A DNA stretch of 64,000 bases from Lepidonotus clava (lineage: Eukaryota; Annelida; Polychaeta; Phyllodocida; Polynoidae), in the NCBI GenBank assembly GCA_936440205.1, contig OW387133.1, positions 4,740,001-4,804,000 on the forward strand, in the 5' to 3' direction. Below the pieces are notes generated by a model. That model had not been told where the DNA came from, ran no database searches, and saw only the letters and a list, made by a program, of their open reading frames with translations. This document shows positions 1-10,201 of this stretch, piece after piece. Each line of letters starts with the position of its first letter. Positions within the stretch are counted from its first letter, which is position 1. The position numbers and the translations under genes are program-made.

Positions 1-514
1 TCCTATCTTATAACAGTATCATACATAAGCTGGGTTTTTGCAAAACGTTTGACGGCATAGATCCAGAAGTACTTGATATATATTAGTCCTGAACTTTTAA
101 TAATGATCCACATTCGGACTGCGTTGAAGTTTGTTAAACCGAAGATTATGAAAACAAAAACACTCCCTCGGTGACAAAGGAAGTTTCCTATATGAAATAT
201 TGCGTAAATATCAAAACATTCAAAGTAATTAGTTCATTAAAATTCAACTGCTCATGATACGTTTACCGGTGGAATCAACGTCACATTTAGCAAGTACTTG
301 AAGTAGGTATATAAGAAACGTCTAGGTTTTCTTCCGAAGATGGTGCTTAATCAGTTCAGGTGCAGCCTAATTTTATACGAAACAATTACCAACTACCAAC
401 TACGTTTTAAAATTTAATACGTACGTTTCTCCGAAGCTGTTACAGTTACCAGCTGGGGCGTAACACCTTTTGGTGAAGCCAATCTTTCCAGGGGACAAAC
501 TTAGACTTAAACTA
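1..514. other. no gene seen
   Basis: AT-rich sequence without a convincing open frame, splice-bounded exon or recognisable repeat terminus. The only structure is the poly-G repeat that begins just to the right. Confidence 0.5.
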
Positions 515-702
515 CAGAGGCAGATGTGAAAGGCGGGGGGGGGGGGGGGGTCCAGGGGGTCCTGACCCTCCCTTTGGTGGACCTCTAAACTACGAGAAAA
601 GGGGAAAATGACACATGCATATTGGAGAATACATGTGGTTTTAGTACTTAGCCTTTATGCTGACACCTCCCCCCACTTTTGAAAATCCTGTATCCGCTCC
701 TG
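515..702 (+). mobile_element. G-tract MITE, family A (CAGGGGCGGA-type ends)
   Basis: The left end reads CAGAGGCAGA followed by a long G run. The right end reads CCTGTATCCGCTCCTG, which is the inverted counterpart (CAGGGGCGGATACAGG in better copies). The interior has a conserved stretch around TTAGTACTTAGCCTTTATGCTGA that recurs in copies near 9976, 57411 and 58546. The ends resemble those of hAT-type non-autonomous elements. No transposase is encoded. Confidence 0.6.
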
Positions 703-851
703 AAGGAGTGGTATCGTTCCTGGCAACTTTCGCCACATGTTGGGTGTAGCCATTTTATAAGGTGCCAAATTTGTGACGCGACTAATGACTTCGCGGGATG
801 ACGCTTTGAACGGGCAAAACATGTCACCAGTGATGATCAGAACCAATGCTA

Positions 852-1192
852 TCCCAGCCAGCTTGTGATGTAACAGAACTATTCTGCAACCATACTATTT
901 TAGTCAGTTTGTTTCTTTCTAAGATGGCACAAAACAATTACATTATTGATGGTGAGGTTGAAACCTCATCAAATCAGGTCATTTTTAGTGAGGTTAGGAC
1001 AAAACCAAAACAGAATTTTATAAGAACATTCTGTTTGGGTTGAAGACCATAACCAGAACGTTGGTATAACCTCACAGTGCAACGTTGCAGCGACATAATT
1101 GGGAGTCATCAAAAGAACGTAACAAGAACCAAATACAGAACCAACCAGAACGTTGCTTCAAGGTTATAATAACGTCGCATCCTTGGCTGGGA
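852..1192. mobile_element. MITE with TCCCAGCCA/TGGCTGGGA ends
   Basis: A 341-bp element bounded by inverted TCCCAGCCA (852-860) and TTGGCTGGGA (1183-1192). The inside carries repeated motifs such as AACGTT, ACATTCTGTTT and GAGGTTGAAACCTC, also found in the copy at 15688-16343 and in fragments near 17380 and 17650. No coding capacity. Confidence 0.65.
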
Positions 1193-1419
1193 TTCGACTA
1201 ATTCAAATTGAATATTGAATATGAAACACATGCATCTACTTCGCACATTTCAACTTTCCTCACCTGCAATACGCTAGCTACATGGGAATACATAATATGT
1301 GATATGTTATTATATCAAGTGATGGCAGGTGGTACAGATTCTAGCTGGCATTTTGCCATCCCAACCAAACCTCCAGGACTCATCCAACTGGTGGTCACAC
1401 ATAGTCGGTGATGTAGGGC

Positions 1420-1790
1420 AATAAGCCCATCCCACATTGTGTATAACCTGGGGTTGGACAAGGGTTGGACAAAATGACCCTATAAGCCATCTTTGCCTCC
1501 TAGCGTTGGGGGTTACTAAAATATGCAATAATCATATTTTCCTCAAGTCCTGCTACACCATCATAATTTCTTATATTGTATCAATTGATAGATTTGTGGG
1601 TTTGACAACCAATCAAAATGCTGTATTTTAGGGCAAAATATGGTTGGACATTATGGGCTGGGCCGACAGGCTTTAACACTGGTTCCTATGGGAAAAAGGC
1701 AAAAAATATATAAAGCTATATTTTAGAAATTTGGGAAGCAATCTGTGAACCAAATTGCTTTTGTTAATTTTGTATCATGCAACTCTTTTG
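1420..1790 (+). repeat. dispersed repeat with GGTTGGACAA motifs
   Basis: This stretch is repeated in reverse orientation at about 22128-22493. Shared blocks include the doubled GGTTGGACAA near 1450-1475, GGTTGGACATTATGGGCTGG near 1640 and CAAATTGCTTTTGTT near 1755. The two copies are diverged but collinear, so this is an old interspersed repeat. The short open frames over it are incidental. Confidence 0.6.
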
Positions 1791-2082
1791 AGGGATTAAG
1801 TGTGGAGGCAATTTATTTCATGGTAAATGCTAATGTTGGTAAAAACTGGGATGGTTTATATTATTCCACGTACAGAAAGTGCACCCCGTTGGGGGACTAG
1901 GGTGGGGCTTCTGCTCCTGGAAGTCAAAACATGTGTCTGAGAAGTCAGAATTCGTACTAATTTGTTTTTGCCGTGAAAGTAACCATGGCTGTCAGTATGG
2001 CGTAAAACATTCATCACTCACTCACTCACTCACTCACTCTAGAAAGTGTGTGCCACCAATATTGAGTGTTCTCATGGTCATT

Positions 2083-2252
2083 CAGTGGTGGATCAAAGTG
2101 TGGGGGGAGGGGGGCAAAGGGGGCGAGAAAATGTTTCATCTTTAGATAGGAAGATCTGTGTAAATTTGGTGTGTTACTTTTCTTTTTATAAGGGTGTGTG
2201 TGTGTGGGGGGGGGGGGGGGGTCAAGGTTTGTCCCCCCACCTAGAGCACTGA
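2083..2252 (+). mobile_element. G-tract MITE, family C (CAGTGGTGGATC end)
   Basis: Starts CAGTGGTGGATC, contains the conserved AGGAAGATCTGTGTAAAT block and ends near CCTAGAGCACTGA, matching the fuller copy at 29097-29280. A GT run and a G run of about 16 lie inside. The right terminal inverted repeat is missing here, so the copy is truncated. Confidence 0.5.
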
Positions 2253-2380
2253 GTTGAGTTGGTCTAGGGAGTTGTAGCTTAACCCACGTCAGTTGAGTTG
2301 AGTCTAACATGTTGGGAAGGTAACCATGTACGACGATGGTGCTTATGTTACATAGCTTTCTATATATGACAGCCGAGTTG

Positions 2381-3190
2381 TAGATTATGGCATGGTAAAG
2401 ATTCTCACTTATGACTAGACAGTTCTAGGCTCTGGCGCCCTTAGAATCTACGAGAGTTGATCTGTAGATTATGGCATGGTAAAGTTTCTCACTTTAATAT
2501 GACTAGACAGTTGTAGGCTCTGGCGCCCTTAGAATCTACTACAGTTGAGTTGCTTATGTTACATAGCTTATGTTACATAGCTTTCTATATATGACAGCCG
2601 AGTTGTAGATTATGGCAAGGTAAAGTTTCTCTTCTATGACCAGACAGTCGTAGGCTCTGGCACCCTTAGAATCTACGAGAGTTGAGCTGTAGATTATAGG
2701 GCCGGCTCCACTGCACAACTGAACTCAACCCGATTGTCGCAGCTTATTCTGGCGCCAGTACCTACGACTGTCTAGTCTCAGCGAAGACATCCTGCATGGC
2801 CATATGTTATGGTTGCTTGAAGGCTATATGACATGTATGATTATCTACTCCACACCCCCCTAAGACCCGACGATCCAGTCGTACATCTTTGACAGTTCAA
2901 GATCTAAGACCTGACGATCCAGTCGTAGGAAAGTGCTAAGACTCCAGTCTTAACCCCGCCTCCACTGCAAGACTGAGCCCAACTCAACTCAACTCAACTC
3001 GACTGTCGGGCAGTGGAGCCGGCCCTTATGGCATGGTAAAGATTCTCTTCTATGACTAGACAGTTCTAGGCTCTGGCACCCTTAGAATATATGAGAGTTG
3101 AGTTGTAGATTATGGCATGGTAAAGTTTCTCTTCTATGACCAGGCAGTCGTAGGCTCTGGCGCCCTTAGGATATACGACAGTTTGTTTGG
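2381..3190 (+). repeat. tandem repeat of about 105-bp units, interrupted
   Basis: Units begin GTAGATTATGGCATGGTAAAG and continue through TATGACTAGACAGT and CTCTGGCGCCCTTAGAATCTAC to GAGAGTTGAG. About five units are seen near 2384, 2460, 2604, 3028 and 3105. A separate DNA transposon (2699-3025) splits one unit. A short block with TTATGTTACATAGCTT is itself duplicated between units two and three. Confidence 0.75.
2699..3025. mobile_element. PIF/Harbinger-like MITE inserted in the tandem repeat
   Basis: A 327-bp insertion with terminal inverted repeats GGGCCGGCTCCACTGC (left) and GCAGTGGAGCCGGCCC (right, after a G). The interrupted unit reads GATTATA before it and TTATGGCATGG after it, consistent with a short TTA target duplication, as PIF/Harbinger elements make. 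The inside is partly palindromic, with AACTGAACTCAACCCGA near the left end and AACTCAACTCGACTGTCG near the right. No transposase. Exact ends are uncertain by about 2 bp. Confidence 0.65.
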
Positions 3191-3337
3191 GTTGGGCAGT
3201 GGTATCGGACCTGTAGCCACAGCTCCTTTCCATACGAGAGTTCAAAAGTTGGGTGTGTTTTCTCCCCTTGTACAGAAATAGTTCAAAATCTTGACGAGAG
3301 TCCCAACAAAGTGTCTAACATTATGTATCTTTACATC

Positions 3338-3484
3338 ACAGTGACGGATCCAGGGGGAGGAGTGGGGGCGGCAGGTGCTTGCTCCCCCTATTTTTGGCCC
3401 AAAATAGATTTTTTAAATGTAAAACTGGCGTCCGTGGAGGGGGTGCCGGGACCCTTTTTATTATAGGCGCCTCCCCTTCAAAAA
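3338..3484 (+). mobile_element. G-tract MITE, family B
   Basis: Begins CAGTGACGGATCCAGGGGG and contains the block TTTTTAAATGTAAAACTGG, which recurs at 24465-24570 and, more diverged, at 17027-17208 and 56540-56700. Right end is decayed (CGCCTCCCCTTC). Non-coding. Confidence 0.5.
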
Positions 3485-4928
3485 AGCAGAAACCTACTTC
3501 TAGGTAGGTTTTCTCCAGTTACAATATCAAAAGAAAATTAGGTTAGAAAGAAAATTAATATAAACCCTGAATAAGAACAAAATCATATTATGTTAGTGAT
3601 ATTGTTGGGACTGCCATAAACAATGGCAGATCCAGGACTTCTAAAAGAGAGGTAAGCATTTAGGCTAACAACAGGACAAACTAATGTAGAGACAGAAAAT
3701 CTGTTTTATTCTGATTTACACTTTCATTTGAAATATGATAAGTATATATACTTACATGGTACTGATAATTTACTAAAAGTACTGATTTTGTTGACACATA
3801 AACTAGATGAGAAATCTTTCCAATGGGGCCTATTGGCACAATAGCTTCAACTCTATCATGATCAGGACATTTTTGTATCCAATCAGGATGCTGAAGACTA
3901 AAAATCAAGACTGTCCTCACTTAAATCAGGACAATTGGCAGCCATGGTGCACCACATTCTCTCTTCTTTGCCTAGTTAAGATGTCCTGGTGTCCACCAAA
4001 TGGGAAAGTAGGGAGGGGGGGGGGGTCTCTACTGTCACAAGATTGTTGGGACCTGTAGGACAACTGTTGGGACTGTCACAAGGCATACAATAATGGTTAT
4101 CATAAGCATTTTAACATTTTGTGTTAAAGAGAGGAACCAGTGAAATTTCGATTCTTGTTATTTTACACTTTATACATTACATGTAATCCTTATATAGAAG
4201 TATTCACAGTTTCAATGCAAATAATTTACTCATTCATGTGAGAAATGGGCTTTAACTTTAATAAACCTCTTATTCATGTGATCCACAGGAAACATACATC
4301 TGTGTGTGATGTCTTACAAAATGACATTTATATAAAAGAATAATTTTTTCACATTTTCTTTCATAAATAATTTAATTTGGTGATTTTGATCTCTTTCAGA
4401 CTTATAAAGTACATTTAATAAATTTCTTATTGCAGTTTTTTCATTTTTATAATTTTTCAACTGTTCTGCTTCTGACGTCACACTCACAGATAATGCTCTG
4501 TGCAAGGTCATTCATAAAAGTTCGAATAAAATCAAAACTGTTGAAGATAGATTTATGATAATTGGTATGGTGACTACTCAGATGGTTAATTTATTAAGAG
4601 CCCCCCAGTCTCTTTTTTCATTGTATTAAAGGATGCCATTATAGTTCTAGTTAGATCATGACCAACATCTGCATTTTGGCAGTCAGAGAATTTATTTTTT
4701 CCCTCTAAACCCATTTTTTCAATCCTGAAATAGATTAGTGAGTCCACAAATCAAAGGAACAATAGCATTGTAAAGTCATTCTCCTATTTGTAAATGTTGC
4801 CTCGCAGTATTCCTTCAGAGATTTTGCCGCTTGGTGAAGTCAGACAGTGTATTGAAAGTGTATTATTTGCTGTTTTGACAAATTATTTCAGTTACAACTG
4901 ATTTATTTCACTTGTTATTTCATTTTAG
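3485..4928. other. upstream intron or intergenic DNA, no exon recognised
   Basis: AT-rich with a G run near 4010-4030. It precedes the acceptor of the terminal exon at 4929, so most of it is probably intron. No further exon could be picked out. Confidence 0.4.
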
Positions 4929-6334
4929 GTGAGCTGAAGCAGACTAATCATAGAGGCATTCAACCGGTTAAGAAGGCTCAACAGTTCAGCCGGAAAACTG
5001 TCGACATTACAGAGAGAATAGAAGTTCCTCCTCGTTCAGCTTCACTGTCACCTTGTCGTTCAACTCCATCTATTTTTACGAGACGAAGATCATCTGCTAG
5101 TTTGACCACTTTACAATCCATTGCACCTGCTGTGGAACAGAGACTGAACAAAGACAAGAATGTGGCTGAATGTACAAAGAACGTTGTATCTGGGTTCGTA
5201 CTGGACTCGAGTAAAAAAAGCAAAGGCAGTGAAAATAGAAGGGGAAAAGAAGAAGGGAAAAAAGATGGTGGTTTTGGAATTGAAAGCAATTGTGAATCAA
5301 CATCGGCTGAAAAGTGGCAGAAAATGAGAGAGGTTGTCTCGATCACCAACACTCTGTCAATACCAGCTCGGAGATTGAACCAACGCAGAGCTTCTGCCTC
5401 TTCCATTATGCTTGACAGTGTCAGTCTCGAGAGATCAGAGCTTATTCAAGCTTTAAATGTCAGCTCTGACAAACCTGCAGATGACCTTGACCTTGAATTT
5501 GTTCCAAAGCTCACTCCGCTGCAGCGTCATCTTCAGCGTCGACGCAGCTCCCAAACAGATCTACCTACCCAGGCTGAAGTTTCCAACCTTTACCATATTG
5601 ATGAAAGCCATAACTCAAGAAGTTTGTCCAAACCTGCAACTCAATTATTGGCACGTCGAAGGTCCTCCGTTACCATCATGCAGAGCGCTGGATCTGAATG
5701 GGCACAAGTCTCAAATACAAGGGCACAATGGCAGGAGGAAGTGACTGTTCCATTACAGCTGTCATCAAACAGAAGTAATGGGTCATCTGCCTTACATCGG
5801 GCGTCAATCTCTCCTACACATTCAGTCACAACAGCAGGTAACAAGTCTGGAAGAAGGCGCGCCTCCCTATCTCCTACAATGGGAGGCGGGGACCTGTCAT
5901 CTACTGCCAACCGCTCATATTCTGTCTCGCCATCTCGTCAAGCTGTTCTTAAAAACAGCACATCTACTTTTCGACAAGCTTCTCTCATGCCTTCAGTGGA
6001 AGGCTGCAGATTGAGCTCCTCATGGAACTCTCTCACCCCTTCCTATGGTGCAGAAGCAGGCTCAAACCGTGCCCGTAGCTCATCACTTCCTGCTAATATA
6101 GCGAATGCAAATCTAAGTCCAATACTGAAAGAAGATAGAGCTTCTTCTGAGGACAAGAAACTGAAACCGATCAGAGGAGTGCCTTCAAATTCAGAAAAGA
6201 GGGCCATTAACAAGTCTCCCACTGAGCGCCTCAAAAAGCATGTAGAGTTAATAACAGCCCAGATGACAACTGCCCAAAGGCTTGAAAGAGCTTCTCTCCT
6301 GGGAGCCTTGACAGGAACTATTCACTTACCATAA
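4929..6334 (+). CDS. terminal exon of a Ser/Arg-rich protein, function unknown
   Basis: This is the last exon of a gene whose earlier exons were not recognised. A polypyrimidine tract and ATTTTAG precede 4929, two bases complete a split codon, and the frame stays open for about 467 codons to TAA at 6332-6334. The protein is hydrophilic, rich in Ser, Arg and Leu, with no membrane segment or recognised enzyme domain. A striking feature is a recurring basic-serine motif: RRRSSAS, QRRASASS, RRRSSQT, RRRSSVT and RRRASLS, typical of AGC/CaM-kinase phosphorylation sites (R-R-x-S). The C-terminus, from about RLKKHVELI to TGTIHLP, looks amphipathic. Internal ATG codons (5102 onward) are probably not the real start because the frame is open back to the splice site. 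No family was recognised. A phosphoregulated scaffold or cytoskeletal adaptor is possible but only an inference. Confidence 0.8.
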
Positions 6335-6402
6335 CAATGACAATGACAACTTTATTCATATCCTATACACAAGGAACATTTCTTCATATAAAAAGTAATG
6401 AA

Positions 6403-6408
6403 AATAAA
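6403..6408 (+). promoter_or_regulatory. polyadenylation signal AATAAA
   Basis: A canonical AATAAA hexamer lies 69 bp after the stop codon of the exon ending at 6334, a reasonable distance for a short 3' UTR. Other AT-rich hexamers follow, so use of this one is not proven. Confidence 0.5.
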
Positions 6409-6615
6409 GGTTAGATAAGCAAGGTATATGAGAACATGTTATTTACATGAGATTCATGGTATCTCCTTATCAGTGTATGTAAGGAGATTTTACTGAGTTT
6501 TGGGTTTTAGCACCTTGATTAAATTTAGCACTAGTATCAATGTCTTACCAGTAAAAGCACCACTTCCCTGATAGATGTTCATTTGCAAGGAATATTAATA
6601 CTGTTTGATTCTGAA

Positions 6616-7010
6616 GCCTATATTCCACATACTGATTTTGCTGTCAATTTAAAAAATTGTCAGGGGAAAGAGAGGTTAGATATAGACATAATCATTGGAA
6701 CAGTTTTATATTTCTTTTTCAAGAATTATATCTAATGACAGATACTGTGCAATATTTTTTGGAAATTATCAAACAAATATAAAATCAAGAGATGGATTTT
6801 GTGTGTCTAGGTTGCTAGGCCCACTAAACACCAAAATCTAGCAAAACACTACTAGAATGGGTTAAGAAAGAAAGACATTGGATTCAAAGACTGTCATCCA
6901 TAGTCCCAGTGGGTCTGATTTTAAAGGATTAATTCCAGGTAAGACCATATAGTCTCCCTCTGTTACGAATACAAATCGACAGCATCAAAATCGACCTGTG
7001 GAATATGGGC
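6616..7010. mobile_element. MITE with GCCTATATTCCACA ends
   Basis: A 395-bp element. The left end GCCTATATTCCACA, with TGATTTTGCTGTC just inside, matches the inverted right end (GACAGCATCAAAATCGACC, then TGTGGAATATGGGC). The terminal motif resembles that of the foldback element at 21744-21909 (GGCTATATTCCATGATG), suggesting one superfamily. Non-coding. Confidence 0.7.
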
Positions 7011-8044
7011 TTTATTTTGTTTTGTAGTGACTCATATAAGTTGGTAAATACAAATATAGAGAAAAATTGGTGTAAGTGTATCTATATAGATATATAAATA
7101 CATACTCCTTTAGGTTTTCCCTAAAAATATTTGGGATTTCTGTACAGTTTCCCTAATTTGAGGTAAATTAACGTAATATGTTACGTAATCATATTTATCA
7201 TCTTAGATGTAAGTTGATTAAGGTATGTTTAGTCTTTAGTGGTTTATATTACAATGCATTCTTTTTGGTTTTATTTAACCAATAATAGTAATAATAATCT
7301 ATATTATCAAAATCTTGGTGATGAAACTTCTGTAAAAACTACATTGCATGTCTATCTCCGCTTAATATTGTAGCAACAATAAAAACTGATTTATCATGAA
7401 GTCATCATTTTGTTATCAAAATGCATTGTGTAGGTAAAACCTTCTTGAGATCTCACTCTTATGTACAAGGGCTTTTGGGAAAAGGAAGTAAACCCTTGAT
7501 ATTGATAAGATCTATACAACCTTAGAGATTAAAATTTGAATTGCTCAAACATTTTCTATACTTATTATCTTAAAAAATGCAGCTGAACAAGACAACTCAA
7601 AAACTCTTTCCAACTCCCAAATAGTTTTATTAGTTACTAAAATACAGGCCAGGTTTGATATAGCCATAAGCTCATTTGTTGTATCAGATTAATAGTGATA
7701 TGTGACGTAATGGTCAACCCCAAATTTGGCTATATAGCCTAAATGATTGTTAGAGTGGTCACATGTTCGAGTTTAGTGACCCTTTTTCCATTGAAGTTCT
7801 TTGCTCACAGGCTTAGGGCAGTTTGCATTAGACTATGTTTCTTTACACCCATCATTTTGTCTGGTAAGATTGAACAAAAAGTAAACCAAACAGGTATTTG
7901 TAATCATTAAAATCTCTTTGTTTTTAAGAATCACATGTTCCACAACAATCCATAATTATATCAAAGTAGTACAGACAGTATAGATGTAAGCTAATGAGAG
8001 TGTTAGCAGTTCTGCATAGGCTAGTGCATCTTTTTGTTCATGAT
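7011..8044. other. intergenic DNA, no gene seen
   Basis: AT-rich, with no exon-like frame bounded by splice sites and no complete transposon ends recognised. Confidence 0.5.
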
Positions 8045-8404
8045 AATTCTCCCTACCACGGATAGGAAACTTCTTGTATTCTATCTGCAGGTTAGCCTAG
8101 ATCACAATGCATGCTGGGAAATATGTTGACAAATCACATAGCTTAAGTGTAGAAAATTTCACTAATCATGTCATTATTATGTGGTTTAAAAGGTGGACAT
8201 CAATATCAACTATTTTTTCATTTTGTATTTGTAAATGTCTATCATATTGAGTTGATTTGAAAATCCCTCCATCATACATAGAAATATGGCGAATATTTGT
8301 ATATTTTTTATAGATCCCCATATGTTTTTGTCGCCAAATTTAGCCATAATTAACGTGCAGGTGCATAAAATACTATAAATCAGCTATCCGTGGTAGGGAG
8401 AATT
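8045..8404. mobile_element. MITE with AATTCTCCCTACCACGGATAG ends
   Basis: A 360-bp element with nearly perfect 20-21-bp terminal inverted repeats: AATTCTCCCTACCACGGATAG at 8045-8065 and CTATCCGTGGTAGGGAGAAT at 8384-8403. Single ends of the same family occur near 21719-21740 (CTATCCGTGATGGGGAGAAT), 22660-22680 and 25490-25508. A diverged relative sits at about 8630-8720, sharing the block GCCTAGAT..ACATGCTGGG. No coding sequence. Confidence 0.8.
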
Positions 8405-9975
8405 TTTTAGTACTGTAACCCTCAGAAAATATTCAAACATGACATGATGAAGCTTAATTTCTTTTCATACATTTGTAAAAAACATTTACATGGAATTCAA
8501 TATTTTTGCATGCATCACCTTTGTTGGTCCTGTTTATCCTTGTTACTAATTAAAGTTGTCAAATCTGGCTTGTTAAATTATAGACCATCAATAGCTTTTG
8601 TCCTACACAAAAAATGAATTCAATTCTCTCCATCACGGAGAGCTTTAATCCTATATCTGAGCTGGAGACGAGCCTAGATTGCGGTACATGCTGGGTAATA
8701 CGTGGACGATTCACAATGCGTAAACATAATTAGATTTTAATCAACAATGGCATTATTTGTCGTTAAACATGGCAGTGAGCAAACCATGGCTTTTAGGTTT
8801 CTCTCATTATTCTACATATAGTTAAAGACCAAAACATTATGATGGTAAGGGCCATGAACAAAAAATTTCATACTATTAAAATCAAATTATCATCTTCATC
8901 AAGAAATCACATCTTTGAGTTAGGACAGACCCTCCAGACAAGCATGTGATGTTTTAATAATGTTGCAAAACATTCTGTTTAGTTTTGCTTTGTCAATGTC
9001 TACAGCCTAACATTGCAACATTATACAATGAGCTTATTGTAAAATTCAGGTTTTTTTTCACTGAAAGGTAACATCATAACATTCCGTATTGGTACGGTCT
9101 CAACTTCCCTAGAATGTAATGTTGTGATAACACTTGGTGTTTGTGAGTCTCAACCTAACCTAAAAAAACATAACTATTACAGGAGAATTTAGCAAGTTAC
9201 AGACTGACTAAATAAGTATGGTCACAGAATATGCCCGTTATGTCGCTGCTCACCTGGGCCATTACAGTCTAGCCCTAAAATGCACACTACGATGGAATCC
9301 TAACTCTGAATTTAGTGGACTCCACTTCATTAATTACATCCATGTATGCAAAGCTGACAAGCAAAATTTGAATTATACATCTGTATACTTCGATCTGTTT
9401 CTTGACTGTTTCTAAACAGATTTTTCATCGAATGTCTGTAATTCTGACTTCATATTAGAAGGGACATTAAAATTACATAGAATTCCACCTATGCCTATAT
9501 ATTATGAACTTTCATAAAAAAAAAAGTCCAGGCAGGCTACACCGTGTTGGTTGCTTTTGTTGGTTCTTCTATGTTACTTATAAGAGATGAGAAATGATTC
9601 TGCTATTCAAATACTACGCTCATTTAACATAGAAAACAATCTCTTTAAACTGACAATATTTCTTTTCTTAATATTTTCAAATTAACATTTTTGGTTCCCT
9701 ACAATTAACATTAAAATCATACAAGTTCCAGTACTTTTTGCCATGTTATACATTAGAATTTCAAAACTGAAGATTGAGTATATGATATTTTTTGGGTCAT
9801 GGTAGTTATACCAATGATGGTGTACAATTATAAAGAGATGCCCTATTTAACATGGTCTCTTACCGTTTACAGACTAACCTCACAATGTGCATAACGCCTG
9901 TTATGAATTATCAGCATAATCATATGCACCTTTTTGACAGTCTGTAAGAGGTACAAATATATGTATATATGTATA
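8405..9975. other. intergenic DNA with decayed repeat pieces
   Basis: Contains a diverged piece of the 8045 family (about 8630-8720). Around 8990-9240 there is a piece related to the CCAGCCA family (AACATTCCG, TCAACCTAACCTAA). Nothing coding was supported. Confidence 0.45.
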
Positions 9976-10149
9976 CTGGGGCGGACCCAGGGAGAGTGGT
10001 CAAGGGTTTTTAGATTTTGGTGGACCCCTAAAGTAGAAAAAGAGGGGAAATTGTTGTGCATGTGCATGCTAATGTACGCCGTTTCAGTACCTTTATGCTG
10101 ACCACCCCTGACCCCCTGCCCCCTTTCTGAAATCTTGTATCTGCCCCTG
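9976..10149 (+). mobile_element. G-tract MITE, family A
   Basis: Runs from CTGGGGCGGACCCAGGG to ATCTTGTATCTGCCCCTG, the inverted ends typical of family A, with the inner TTTCAGTACCTTTATGCTGACC block. It lies just downstream of the 3' end of the minus-strand cystine-knot gene and may fall in its 3' UTR or flank. Confidence 0.7.
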
Positions 10150-10201
10150 ACATATATACGTATATATATAAGAGAAAAGATTGTTCCTCATTGTCCTTCT
10201 C

